A stretch of 34,572 nt of DNA from a virus, in the IMG/VR virus record IMGVR_UViG_3300028024_000020, positions 1 through 34,572 of that record; one strand, 5' to 3'. The notes beneath the pieces are model-generated. The model ran no database searches, was not told where the DNA came from, and was given only the letters and a program-made list of their open reading frames with translations. A program made the position numbers and the translations under genes. This document shows positions 6,025 through 13,370 of this stretch, one piece after another (positions within the stretch are counted from its first letter, which is position 1; each line of letters opens with the position of its first letter).

Positions 6025-6498
6025 ATGCGATACCTACTAACCTTGCTGTTCTGTCTGGCTGCATCCGTGGCTCTGGCAAATACGTTTGCGGATGGAGACC
6101 TTTCCTCCATTCGGGATTTGCAGGTCCAACTCCTGCAACTTCACAAGGACACGCTAGTTGCCTTTCAAAGTGCTCCCATGGGATCGAAGGAACAAGACTG
6201 TGCTACGAGCCTTGCACAAAGCATTGGCGCTATCGAAAAAGACCTAGGCACGGTCAAAGCGTTAACCTGGATCGCCACTGGCATGCACGACAAAGACGAC
6301 GAACAACGCTTGCTTACGGCAATGAAGGCGCTTACCGAGAATGCACAGAAATCCGCCGAAGAAGAAATTCAACGCGCGAATTTGATCATGACCGAATGTC
6401 ACTCCAGTACTGGAGTGACTGATAAATACCAAACTGGCCTGACCCTGTTTGATGCAGTCACCAAGCTCTACGGAAGATTTCTATCCCGTCTCCAGTAA
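6025..6498 (+). CDS. Secreted helical protein (possible lysogenic-conversion gene)
   Basis: 157 residues from ATG 6025, preferred over an upstream ATG at 5917 because TGGGGGA precedes it and because the product then opens with a clean signal peptide: MRYLLTLLFCLAASVALA, cleavage after ALA. The mature part is about 138 residues, almost all helical, with two Cys (in QDCATS and TECHSS) that could form a periplasmic disulphide. The same GGGGGATAAAATG start context is found at the HEPN-like gene 3706. A 22-bp perfect palindrome lies near its end. Function unknown; an envelope role is inferred from the signal peptide. Confidence 0.65.
   Translation: MRYLLTLLFCLAASVALANTFADGDLSSIRDLQVQLLQLHKDTLVAFQSAPMGSKEQDCATSLAQSIGAIEKDLGTVKALTWIATGMHDKDDEQRLLTAMKALTENAQKSAEEEIQRANLIMTECHSSTGVTDKYQTGLTLFDAVTKLYGRFLSRLQ
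6398..6419. repeat. 22-bp perfect palindrome inside a gene
   Basis: gtcactccagt is followed directly by its reverse complement, with no spacer. It lies in the coding region of 6025-6498 (encoding CHSSTGVT). It could form an mRNA hairpin or a dimer-binding site. Confidence 0.8.
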
Positions 6499-6702
6499 GA
6501 CTTTTAAAAAAACTCCTTGTGATCCCCACCACGCCCAAAGAAAGCGAAATTTTTCCCCGACACGGGGCATGGCCGGGGCAGCTCACGAGCGGTCACCCCG
6601 TGATGAATGCAGGAAATCGTTGTCTCGCAGCGGTTTCTGATTGATCCGAAGGCCCGGAATCACCATGTCATTTCAAGCAAGGTTCCATGCTTGGAGTGTC
6701 AA

Positions 6703-7368
6703 ATGGTCCAGTTCGTCACCTACATTCGGGTATCCACCCGCAAGCAACAGGCCTCAGGTCTTGGCCTGGAAGCTCAACAGGTTTCTATCGCTCAGTACGT
6801 GGGTAATCGTGGTGAAGTCCTGGGTGAGTTCGTGGAAGTGGAGTCCGGCAAGCACAACGATAGGCCCGAGCTGTTGAAGGCCTTGAAGCTCTGCCGGATC
6901 ACTGGTGCAACTCTGATCGTGGCCACGATTTCGCGCCTCAGCCGTAATGCTGCCTTCCTCATGACCCTCAGGGATAGCAACGTTCAATTCGTCTGCTGTG
7001 ACCTACCAGAGGCCAACACCCTCACGGTGGGCCTAATGGCGGTGATCGCCCAACACGAGCGGGAACAGATCAGCGCCAGGACCAAGGCAGCACTAGCAGC
7101 GGCTAAGGCCCGTGGTGTGGCCCTGGGTGGGTTCCGTGAGGGTCATGCTGGTGTGGCTCAGGTGGCCAGCCTAGGCACCCAGGCACGGCAGGCAAAGGCG
7201 TTGAAGTTCGCTGAGGAACTACGGGATCACCTAGACGGGATGACCGGCTTGAGCCTCCAGGCTATCGCGGATCGCTTCAATGTGACCAATGTTAGGACCC
7301 CACGTGGAACCCGTGGAAATTGGACCCCTAAGACGGTCTCTAGAGTTCTGGACCGGTTGACCGCCTAA
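6703..7368 (+). CDS. Serine recombinase (resolvase/invertase type)
   Basis: 221 residues from ATG 6703, with GGAG seven bases upstream. The catalytic domain starts at the N-terminus: YIRVSTRKQQ carries the nucleophile Ser, ISRLSRN the conserved Arg pair, and HEREQISARTKAALAAAKARG the long helix leading to the DNA-binding part. The end (LSLQAIADRFNVTNVRTPRGTRGNWTPKTVSRVLDRL) is a recombinase helix-turn-helix. The length fits small resolvases. It is a second recombinase in a prophage that already has a tyrosine integrase, so it may resolve multimers, invert a segment, or be left from another element. It is followed by a strong terminator. Confidence 0.9.
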   Translation: MVQFVTYIRVSTRKQQASGLGLEAQQVSIAQYVGNRGEVLGEFVEVESGKHNDRPELLKALKLCRITGATLIVATISRLSRNAAFLMTLRDSNVQFVCCDLPEANTLTVGLMAVIAQHEREQISARTKAALAAAKARGVALGGFREGHAGVAQVASLGTQARQAKALKFAEELRDHLDGMTGLSLQAIADRFNVTNVRTPRGTRGNWTPKTVSRVLDRLTA

Positions 7369-7396
7369 TCCACTAGCGCCTGTCCTGAACGCTCCT

Positions 7397-7419
7397 AGGC
7401 CCCTTTCCGGGGCCTTTTT
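7397..7419 (+). terminator. Intrinsic terminator after the serine recombinase
   Basis: Perfect 7-bp stem aggcccc/ggggcct with loop tttcc, then TTTT. Confidence 0.9.
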
Positions 7420-7548
7420 GCTGCCCTCAAACAAAACTATCTGACCATACGAGCGGCTGTGTTTAGGGGGAACTCAAGTAGGTCCAAAAACTACCCCCAC
7501 ATGGAGCATTGATCCAAAACGATAATCCTGGACATGGTTTTGAGTGAT

Positions 7549-7560
7549 CTCCGCTAAGTA
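7549..7560 (+). promoter_or_regulatory. CTAAGTA element before gene 7580
   Basis: ctccgctaagta on the plus strand points to the gene beginning 20 bases later. It shares CTAAGTA and the preceding C-rich bases with the minus-strand copies at 5890 and 11919. The conserved orientation relative to the gene supports a promoter-like role. Confidence 0.4.
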
Positions 7561-7579
7561 CAAGTGGAGGATTCAAACA

Positions 7580-7963
7580 ATGACAGATATCGATTTTCTA
7601 AGACGTATTCACACAAACCAGCCCACCACTAGGGGTGAAGCAAGCTTCTTCAAGTTCATGAAACAGAACCCGCATATCGTCCAGCGATTCATGGAGCTAC
7701 GGGAACAGATGCGGCAAGTCCGTTCTAGATATCGGGCCACGCGGGTTGTGGAGGCTATCAGGTGGGATCGGGACCTAAAGCGGGAAGATGGGCGGTTCAA
7801 GATCAGCAATGGCCAAAAGGCCTACCTAGCGAGGTTAGCCATGGCCCTTGATGTGGTCCCGAATGGGTTCTTTCAGACTAAAGAGCTTACCCGGTCTACC
7901 CGTGAAGCCTACACCCTCAAAGCCTATAGCAGACAACGCCATAACCTAGACCAAGATGATTAA
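7580..7963 (+). CDS. Conserved-looking phage/plasmid protein of unknown function
   Basis: 127 residues from ATG 7580, chosen over an ATG at 7544 because TGGAGGA lies upstream. The pattern IDFLRRIHTNQPTTRGEASFFKFMKQNPHIVQRFMELR...RATRVVEAIRWDR...FKISNGQKAYLARLAM is one I have seen in many mobile elements without a defined job (from memory, not a search). Predicted all-helical, soluble, with a basic tail. The stop overlaps that of the convergent holin candidate. A DNA-binding or regulatory role is possible but not shown. Confidence 0.65.
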   Translation: MTDIDFLRRIHTNQPTTRGEASFFKFMKQNPHIVQRFMELREQMRQVRSRYRATRVVEAIRWDRDLKREDGRFKISNGQKAYLARLAMALDVVPNGFFQTKELTRSTREAYTLKAYSRQRHNLDQDD

Positions 7964-8232
7964 TCGCGAGTGACAAGAACCCGCAATGCCCCTCTGAACT
8001 CGCTTAGGGCTGCTTTCAGGTCCCGCATAGTCTCCTTTAGGGATTCCATGGCCTCAGCCGTCCTGAGCCGTGCTTGATAGCACTCCTGCTCATGCTTGAT
8101 CAGTCTAGCCTCTAGCTGATCCGCGCGGGTTTGCTCGTTCTCGTGGTAGTGCTTCCACCATAGCCATGTTGCACCGGCTGCTGCCACGATTGGGCCTAGT
8201 ATCTTGGCTCCCTCTATCAGAATCTCCCACAT
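7960..8232 (-). CDS. One-TM coiled-coil membrane protein, holin candidate
   Basis: 90 residues. Residues about 9-27 (AKILGPIVAAAGATWLWWK) form a transmembrane helix, followed by a long charged coiled coil (residues about 32-80). It begins two bases after the terminase stop with AGGAGGG as ribosome binding site, so it is the last gene of the late unit. In T7 the holin sits next to the terminase genes, and class III-like holins have a single TM. No separate endolysin or Rz gene is beside it, so the call is from topology and place only. Confidence 0.5.
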   Translation of the reverse strand: MWEILIEGAKILGPIVAAAGATWLWWKHYHENEQTRADQLEARLIKHEQECYQARLRTAEAMESLKETMRDLKAALSEFRGALRVLVTRD

Positions 8233-8233
8233 T

Positions 8234-9868
8234 TCAAGCCCTCCTACCCTGCCCTAATGGGAGGTGTCTGTTAATTTTAATCGCTGTGTTCATCCCACCT
8301 AGTGAAGCCTTATCTCTGAGTGAGCCCGCTAGCTGAGATCGGAAACTCAGAAGGCTTAGAGCACCCGCAACACTGTCTAGGGCGTCTTCATGCTTGATCT
8401 TCGGACCAAACTCCTTGATCTGCTGTAGTAGCTTCCGGGTACTTCTGGTGTCTTCATGCAAGTAGAGGTTTCCGGATTTCAGCAACGGCTCTACATGCAT
8501 TGGAATGAAGTTAGCCTTGCTGATGGTCCTGGGAACATTTGTCACGGTGAGAGCACGGTTCCCATGTCTACGGGCTGTCTCTCTTAGCTGGCTCGCCAAG
8601 GTGATTGAAAAGTTTTGCTCCACGTAGATTTGGTGGAGGTTGTACTGTTCCAGGTAGATCAGAACCTTTTCACACTGCCCATAGAATGATTGGCTTTCAT
8701 CAATCGGCGGGAGTTCCCAACATCCAAGCACGAATGCCTTATTGTCGGTGGACCTCGCGACGATTGCCAGAACCCGCTGGTCATGGTTGCGTGTTCCGCT
8801 AGCTGGGTCCCAATACGCCACTATCTGATCTATCTCTGTCTCTGCATCCTCACCCATGTAATAGCTAGGGCGAACATTGTAGGCTGGTTGAAAACCCACC
8901 TGGGGCCACACAACGCGAATATCTGAGCGGAACCACTTGATCATGTTCGCGTCAAAGCGGGTGCTCTGGTTATCATCCGGGATCAGCAGGTATTGGGAGT
9001 TCCATTCCGCCGTGCTGATTTTGGAGCGAATCTTGTTAGCCCACTCCATGTCCTGATAGGTTCCGTTGATAAATGCCGTGGGTTGTTGAGTACCTAGGGC
9101 TTCATCGCCATTCTTAAACACTGCGAACCTTGCAAACTCGTACTCAACCTGGGCTCGCATGGTGTCATAGATGGTTTGAGAACTCTGAGGAGTTCCGACC
9201 ACAATAAAGTTTGTAGCCATCATGGCGAGTTCGTTGCAACGCCTCAGCGTCTTTTCGCGATCTCCTTCCGTGGCTGAGTTGTCTGGGACTTCGCAGTCAT
9301 CCAAAATACAGACCCTGGCACGGTTGCCGGTGATCTTCCCTTCAAGACTAAGAATCTTGAGGCTTGGCCTCATATCCACGTTGAAGCGTTCAACGGTTAG
9401 AGAATTTTTGCGCCAGTGGTCGCCACGATCAGGACATAGCCCCGCCTTTTCGATCCAGCTAAAGCTTTCCAGAATTTGCTTGATGAAGAAGCTATTACGT
9501 TCTGCGAGATCAAGACCGGCAGAGACAACTAGAATTGTGTCTTGTGGGTCCTGCCAAAGTAGGTAGGTTACGTACAGGCACACCACGTGCCGCTTTCCAG
9601 AGCCACGATACGCCCATAGCATTCTTTCATCGGATTTGCCTGTTTGCTGGAGCCAGTCCGCCAGCTCTAGGTGGAACTCTGATGTTTCCCATCCGCGTTC
9701 ATCGTTGTACGCCTTGATGTAGTCACGGAAACTCGTGTTCGGGATATCTAGCCCGTGTTCCTTTAGGACCTTCCCGTAGTACTCCTGGAGATTCTTTGGT
9801 TTGGTTAGTTCTCTTTCTTCTGCTAGAGCATCCTTTTTTGCTCTGTGCTTTGAATAGACGCGGGCCAT
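8234..9868 (-). CDS. Terminase large subunit (T7 gp19-like)
   Basis: 544 residues. It packages DNA through the portal: the N-terminal ATPase contains an unusual Walker A, YRGSGKRHV (residues about 85-93), and Walker B VCILDDCEV (about 185-193). The C-terminal RNase H-like nuclease shows an Asp in AYWDPASGTRNHDQ (about 350-363), IYVEQN (about 414-419) and HEDALDSVA (about 498-506). The Walker A Ser/Thr after GK is replaced by Arg. It lies directly after the adhesin gene and before the holin candidate, the T7 order; no small subunit gene is seen next to it. Confidence 0.9.
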   Translation of the reverse strand: MARVYSKHRAKKDALAEERELTKPKNLQEYYGKVLKEHGLDIPNTSFRDYIKAYNDERGWETSEFHLELADWLQQTGKSDERMLWAYRGSGKRHVVCLYVTYLLWQDPQDTILVVSAGLDLAERNSFFIKQILESFSWIEKAGLCPDRGDHWRKNSLTVERFNVDMRPSLKILSLEGKITGNRARVCILDDCEVPDNSATEGDREKTLRRCNELAMMATNFIVVGTPQSSQTIYDTMRAQVEYEFARFAVFKNGDEALGTQQPTAFINGTYQDMEWANKIRSKISTAEWNSQYLLIPDDNQSTRFDANMIKWFRSDIRVVWPQVGFQPAYNVRPSYYMGEDAETEIDQIVAYWDPASGTRNHDQRVLAIVARSTDNKAFVLGCWELPPIDESQSFYGQCEKVLIYLEQYNLHQIYVEQNFSITLASQLRETARRHGNRALTVTNVPRTISKANFIPMHVEPLLKSGNLYLHEDTRSTRKLLQQIKEFGPKIKHEDALDSVAGALSLLSFRSQLAGSLRDKASLGGMNTAIKINRHLPLGQGRRA

Positions 9869-9874
9869 GCGGGA

Positions 9875-10804
9875 TTACCAGATCAGCACGACTAGACCAG
9901 CGTTACCCACTGATCCGTTACTGGTTGAGCCTGCCCCGCCTTTTCCGGCTGTTGAACCTGCTGCGATCCAATCCGCGTCTGTATTGTTGCCCGGATTTAT
10001 CCCTGATCCGCCCGCATAGGTGATATTGCTGCCTGTACTTGAGGAGCCGCCTGAGCCACCACCACCACCGGCACCTGAGTTATTGGCCATGGCACCACCG
10101 CCACCACCACCGAATAGGCCAGCACCGCCACCGCCGCCGCCGCCGTCATTGACACCGCCAACACCTTGGCCACCAGCGCCACCGCCTGGGGAACCGCCTG
10201 TAGAACCGCCTCCAGTGCCGCCTGACTTGGCACCAGCACCACCAGCACCACCGACAGCAGAGCCACCCGCGTTCGTGCCAGTGCCGCCTGTGCCACCTGC
10301 TGCTCCTGTTGCACCGTTACCGCCACCGCCACCTACTGAGGCGTTGCCACCCGAGGTGCCACCTGTGCTTGCGCCTTGGCCACCTGGACCACCAGTACCG
10401 CCGTTATGATTGCTGAGGTCGGCACCACCACCGCCACCACCGGAACCAGCCACACAAAGAGCCGTTGCTGATCTGAGAAGAGCCGAATAGCCACCACCAG
10501 CACCACCAGAGGCACCGAATGATCCGTTCACACCCACTGAGCCATTGCCGCCACCCGACCCGACTACAACAGTCAGGGTTTCACCGGCTTTGACGGAGAT
10601 ATCCGAAATTACATAGGCACCACCGCCACCATTGCCGCCTGTGCCTGCGCTGAACCCACCACCGCCGCCACCGCCACCGGCCCATACCTTGACGCGGAGA
10701 ACCGAGACATTATCTGGGACTACAAAGGGTGTTCCGGTTGTTGCTGTGCTGAATGACTGCTTGTTCTGGAGGCTTTGCTCCTCATTACCGATAATCACCG
10801 CCAT
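9875..10804 (-). CDS. Glycine-rich tail-fibre tip / adhesin
   Basis: 309 residues. After a short N-terminal part with beta strands (GTPFVVPDNVSVLRVKVWAGG) most of the protein is long Gly runs broken by small residues, ending in a hydrophobic strand VGNAGLVVLIW. Such Gly-rich domains in phage fibre tips fold as stacked polyglycine-II helices and bind the receptor, as in the S16-type gp38 adhesin. The ATG follows the fibre gene stop with no gap (TAAATG), so the two are made together. The DNA is full of gcc/acc repeats and so prone to slippage, which would change host range. Confidence 0.75.
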   Translation of the reverse strand: MAVIIGNEEQSLQNKQSFSTATTGTPFVVPDNVSVLRVKVWAGGGGGGGGFSAGTGGNGGGGAYVISDISVKAGETLTVVVGSGGGNGSVGVNGSFGASGGAGGGYSALLRSATALCVAGSGGGGGGADLSNHNGGTGGPGGQGASTGGTSGGNASVGGGGGNGATGAAGGTGGTGTNAGGSAVGGAGGAGAKSGGTGGGSTGGSPGGGAGGQGVGGVNDGGGGGGGAGLFGGGGGGAMANNSGAGGGGGSGGSSSTGSNITYAGGSGINPGNNTDADWIAAGSTAGKGGAGSTSNGSVGNAGLVVLIW

Positions 10805-11779
10805 TTACTGATGCCCGATAAGTTCGACTTTCAGGCCAATGGCGGTTCCGTCTCCGATCTGGACAACGTCAAAACTGATTTCATCGTCACTGCTCAGTGC
10901 AGTGGTGCTGAGCACTGGAAGAGTTGCAGCGGTTAGCGTGGTCTTTTCTGTGTTGTCGAAAGTTGGTTTCGTGGAGAAGATCGTGGTTCCGTTTTTCTTC
11001 ACATCCACCGTTAGAAGCGATCCGCTTGTCTGCGCCGTTACCAGAGAGGCGCGGACTGAGGTCAGCGTGAACCCGTAAGGCATCCTGAACAGATATTTTC
11101 CGGTGCCTGCCGTGACGTTCGCTGCATTATTCGTGACGTTTACGATGAACCGTTCGGTCTTTGCGGGAATCGCACTGATTGCAGCGGCTAACCCATCTGG
11201 GGTTACTGCGGCTGATATCGCGGAACCTGCCGTGGCTTCTGCTGTCGTCGCATAGCGAGTGATTCCCCGCGTTACAGTGGTCGCATTCGTGACACCACCG
11301 GCTGCTAGTCTCGTGACGTTCACTAACTGTGATCCATCACTAGACCACCCTAGGATCAGGTCTGATGATCCCTGAGGAACTGTTGTTGAAGTGACACCGG
11401 TTACCGTATCTGCAAGGCGAAATGTGCGATCTAGCTTTGAGGATATTTCCTGAGTGACCAGGGTTAGACGGTCGAAATCTGCATTCGTAACGGAGGAGCG
11501 AATAACTCCTTCATTCGCGTAGTTTGTGGTTCTGGCTTGGCTAGTAGCTCGCTGAAAAACGACTGCTGCGCCATTTGCGGGTGGTGTGGTGAATACGACT
11601 GTTCCGCCCGTGTCTGATCCGGCTCCGGTCACGCTGTAGTCCGTGTTCAGGACTTTCTGAACACCACCCACATAGACCGCTAGATCAGCGGCTTGAAGAA
11701 TCTCGAAGTTATAGGTGAATGTGGTGAGAACGCCGTTCCCGGTTAGCTCTGCTCTTGTAATTGTCGTCCGTATTGGCAA
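10805..11779 (-). CDS. Tail fibre, T7 gp17-like N-terminus
   Basis: 324 residues from a TTG start at 11779, with GAGGG upstream. Residues 1-125 have the T7 tail-fibre anchor pattern: RTTITRAELTGNGVLTTFTYNFEIL, DLAVYVGG, VVFTTPPANGAAVVFQR and the RSSVTNADFDRLTLVTQEISSKLDRT helix that mounts the fibre on the tail. Residues about 185-324 are beta-rich and could form the shaft. It is preceded by a CTAAATA element and a terminator-like hairpin. The tip is encoded by the next gene. Confidence 0.85.
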   Translation of the reverse strand: MPIRTTITRAELTGNGVLTTFTYNFEILQAADLAVYVGGVQKVLNTDYSVTGAGSDTGGTVVFTTPPANGAAVVFQRATSQARTTNYANEGVIRSSVTNADFDRLTLVTQEISSKLDRTFRLADTVTGVTSTTVPQGSSDLILGWSSDGSQLVNVTRLAAGGVTNATTVTRGITRYATTAEATAGSAISAAVTPDGLAAAISAIPAKTERFIVNVTNNAANVTAGTGKYLFRMPYGFTLTSVRASLVTAQTSGSLLTVDVKKNGTTIFSTKPTFDNTEKTTLTAATLPVLSTTALSSDDEISFDVVQIGDGTAIGLKVELIGHQ

Positions 11780-11782
11780 ATC

Positions 11783-11808
11783 AAAAACCCTCGTTTAGAT
11801 ACGAGGGT
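11783..11808 (-). promoter_or_regulatory. Terminator-like hairpin just before the tail-fibre start
   Basis: On the minus strand ACCCTCG/CGAGGGT (7-bp stem) is followed by TTTTT, four bases before the TTG start. The stem contains GAGGG, the likely ribosome binding site. It looks like an attenuator; the same layout occurs before gene 31020-31661. Confidence 0.55.
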
Positions 11809-11830
11809 ATTTAGGCGGACCGGAAAAATC
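11803..11830 (-). promoter_or_regulatory. 28-bp leader element with CCTAAATACCC (copy 1)
   Basis: It matches 31688-31715 at 26 of 28 positions, far longer than a usual -10 box. It lies between an upstream terminator (11832-11862) and the tail-fibre gene 24 bases away. TAAATA could be a -10, but no -35 match is seen at 16-18 bp. Confidence 0.5.
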
Positions 11831-11831
11831 G

Positions 11832-11862
11832 AAAGCCCGCGACTATGACGGGCGCGGGCTTT
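11832..11862. terminator. Bidirectional intrinsic terminator
   Basis: 10-bp stem aaagcccgcg/cgcgggcttt with an 11-base loop. On the minus strand TTTCGATTTTT follows, insulating the tail-fibre unit from upstream reading. Confidence 0.75.
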
Positions 11863-11918
11863 CACTCATGACTGGAATTTGGAGAATTCAAATAGACGGA
11901 GGATTAACTACGTCTATT

Positions 11919-11928
11919 CGTACTTAGG
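11919..11928 (-). promoter_or_regulatory. CTAAGTA element between two terminators
   Basis: The minus strand reads CCTCCCTAAGTACG. It is followed on the minus strand by an ATAGACG/CGTCTAT inverted repeat (11892-11898/11911-11917) and then the terminator 11832-11862, so a transcript from here would be about 60 nt with no gene: a possible small RNA. Confidence 0.35.
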
Positions 11929-11956
11929 GAGGATCGCTCAAAACTGTGTCCAAATG

Positions 11957-11983
11957 AAAAGGCCCGAACCAAAGTCCAGGCCT
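11957..11983 (-). terminator. Intrinsic terminator after gene 12038-12910
   Basis: On the minus strand AGGCC/GGCCT with a 14-base loop is followed by TTTTC. The stem is short, so it is weaker than the others. Confidence 0.55.
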
Positions 11984-12037
11984 AATCATTTCTTTAAGTA
12001 GCAAACATTGCCACTTCTATTTACGGGTGATCATGCA

Positions 12038-12910
12038 CTAAGAGGCTAAAGATAGCCGGTCTTCGTGCTCTGCCTTTGCTTCGCTCATGATCGCGTTATT
12101 GATGGACTCGAAAATACTATCAGGGTTTGTGTAGTCCATATTCTCTTCATCAATTCCATCAATCTGCCTTTGCCACTTTACTAGCTGAGATCGAGCAATC
12201 TTGATCTTGATATCCCTACTAACCAAGTCCAAGAATTTTTCCACACTCACGTGTCTATTGGTCTCGGATAGCTTCACGAGATGCGGGCCAATGCTGCGGG
12301 CCAGATCGTTGTATTTTTCTTCGATCTCTTCCATTTGGCTCTGGCTCAGTGGTTTGGCCTGATTAAGCGGCACCACGTTTGTTTTTGATTCCAGCGGTTT
12401 CTTTTGTTGGCGATCTGGCTTGCTCAGCAAGACTACATTGTCAGTCTGTGCTTGTGCCTGCTCTTGTGGTTCCTGCTCCGCTGTACCGGTTATGCGCTTT
12501 TCTAACTGTGCAATCTTCGTGTTTACTGCGCGCATTTCGGCCTGAAGTTCCGCGCGAACACGGGATATTATGCGAGCTTCCAACTCGTCCAATTCTTCCT
12601 TTAGAAGCTCTTTCACGAACTCTCGGATTTCTTCTGATGGCTTCTTCCAGTGTTTACCGGCTGTGGGGTCTTTGCCGTAAACACTGCGCTTGAACATCGG
12701 AACCTCATAGAACTTGCAAAGCTGATCCAGTTCCGACACTGCGTTCGGCTTCACCTTTGCATTCGCCACATATAAAACGAGTCGATTTAGCTTATCTCTG
12801 TCAGGCTGAGATAGCGCGACGTTCTGCAATTGCTTGATGCAGTCGCTCAGTGATTTCCATTCTTTCTTATTGAACTTGATATAGCCGTTCTGGCTTATTG
12901 GCATTCTCAT
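12038..12910 (-). CDS. Coiled-coil protein of unknown function in the virion-module gap
   Basis: 290 residues. An N-terminal helical domain (IKFNKKEWKSLSDCIKQLQNV...) is followed by a long charged coiled coil (residues about 90-142, EELDELEARIISRVRAELQ), a Gln-rich linker and a C-terminal helical domain (SRSQL-like ARSQLVKWQRQIDGID). No membrane segment and no enzymatic motif. It is flanked by a structured leader: an upstream ORF and a hairpin holding its GAGGAG site. It stands apart from the virion genes, with its own promoter-like element and terminator, so regulation or DNA binding is more likely than a structural role; not proven. Confidence 0.6.
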   Translation of the reverse strand: MRMPISQNGYIKFNKKEWKSLSDCIKQLQNVALSQPDRDKLNRLVLYVANAKVKPNAVSELDQLCKFYEVPMFKRSVYGKDPTAGKHWKKPSEEIREFVKELLKEELDELEARIISRVRAELQAEMRAVNTKIAQLEKRITGTAEQEPQEQAQAQTDNVVLLSKPDRQQKKPLESKTNVVPLNQAKPLSQSQMEEIEEKYNDLARSIGPHLVKLSETNRHVSVEKFLDLVSRDIKIKIARSQLVKWQRQIDGIDEENMDYTNPDSIFESINNAIMSEAKAEHEDRLSLAS

Positions 12911-12968
12911 CTTGATAACTCCTCATGTTGGAGGAGTGGAACGCGAATGACACTTTAGATGTAAACAT
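12867..12968 (-). CDS. Possible upstream ORF overlapping gene 12038-12910
   Basis: 33 codons from ATG at 12968, with GAGGAG eight bases upstream, in a frame different from the main gene, ending 44 bases inside it (stop TAA at 12867-12869). The ten bases ATGAGGAGTT before it also occur before the main gene. Translation of it would run through the hairpin that masks the main ribosome binding site. It may serve only as a leader. Confidence 0.35.
   Translation of the reverse strand: MFTSKVSFAFHSSNMRSYQDENANKPERLYQVQ
12918..12937 (-). promoter_or_regulatory. Hairpin masking the ribosome binding site of gene 12038-12910
   Basis: Perfect 7-bp stem actcctc/gaggagt with a 6-base loop. On the minus strand the 3' arm GAGGAGT is the ribosome binding site, eight bases before the ATG at 12910. 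Closed, it should block initiation. Confidence 0.6.
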
Positions 12969-13019
12969 TGGTGAACTCCTCATTTGTTATTCTCACTTGC
13001 CAACCCCTTCTGATGTGAG

Positions 13020-13045
13020 ACCCCCAGACCCGAAGGCCTGGGGGT
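13020..13045. other. GC-rich hairpin
   Basis: 8-bp stem acccccag/ctgggggt with a 10-base loop containing CGAA, in the leader of gene 12038-12910. It has no T tract on either strand, so it is not a usual terminator. Confidence 0.65.
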
Positions 13046-13093
13046 GATAACAACATCATCGAGGAGATGACTGAAGGTTGCATCCTTCATATG

Positions 13094-13103
13094 GCTATTT
13101 AGG
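13094..13103 (-). promoter_or_regulatory. CTAAATA element upstream of gene 12038-12910
   Basis: The minus strand reads TCTCCCTAAATAGCC, 184 bases before the ATG at 12910. A gagac/gtctc hairpin (13104-13119) lies on its upstream side, as terminators do at the other copies. Confidence 0.4.
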
Positions 13104-13257
13104 GAGACTGGCCGGTCTCTATGCCACAATTCGAATTTCGAAGAATTCAGACTGAGATCAATAGGGAATCCAAATTTATTTTCTCTATATGGGGACAGGG
13201 CCTCTGGCCCTTGTCGGGTTGCCGAAGGCCCCGAACCGCGAAGCGGTGAGGGTGACT

Positions 13258-13318
13258 AATAAAATTTGCGGCGCGCAGCTGCGCTTCTAGCGCAGAAGCG
13301 GAGCGCAATAATTTTATT
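13258..13318. repeat. Nested inverted repeat with AT arms and GC core
   Basis: Outer arms aataaaatt/aattttatt (13258-13266/13310-13318) close around tgcg/cgca and an inner perfect hairpin cgcttct/agaagcg (13282-13288/13294-13300). gcgcagctgcgc (13273-13284) is an alternative palindrome. Confidence 0.7.
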
Positions 13319-13322
13319 TTGT

Positions 13323-13370
13323 TAGACTTATAGTCGATCCGACCTTTAGGCAGGTCAGACTATAAGTCTA
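13323..13370. repeat. 13-bp inverted repeat hairpin
   Basis: tagacttatagtc (13323-13335) and its exact reverse complement (13358-13370) enclose a second stem gacct/aggtc (13341-13345/13352-13356). The partial copy ttatagtcggacc follows at 13376. Confidence 0.8.

Noticed and set aside
10020-10409. Long Pro-rich frame on the plus strand opposite the adhesin gene
   Set aside because: It is the mirror of Gly codons on the minus strand (ggn read as ccn); no ribosome binding site and no protein-like pattern.
9997-10515. Val/Ala-rich alternative frames in the adhesin gene
   Set aside because: Low-complexity shadow frames of the Gly-rich coding sequence.
9875-10804. CRISPR-like or minisatellite array
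   Set aside because: The repeats are irregular Gly codons in frame, without constant repeats and spacers. No CRISPR array was seen in the window.
13084-13106. Single-subunit (T7-type) RNA polymerase promoter on the plus strand, tatttagggaga
   Set aside because: It resembles TATAGGGAGA only at the end; the other copies vary there, the elements lie upstream of minus-strand genes, and no phage RNA polymerase gene is in the window.
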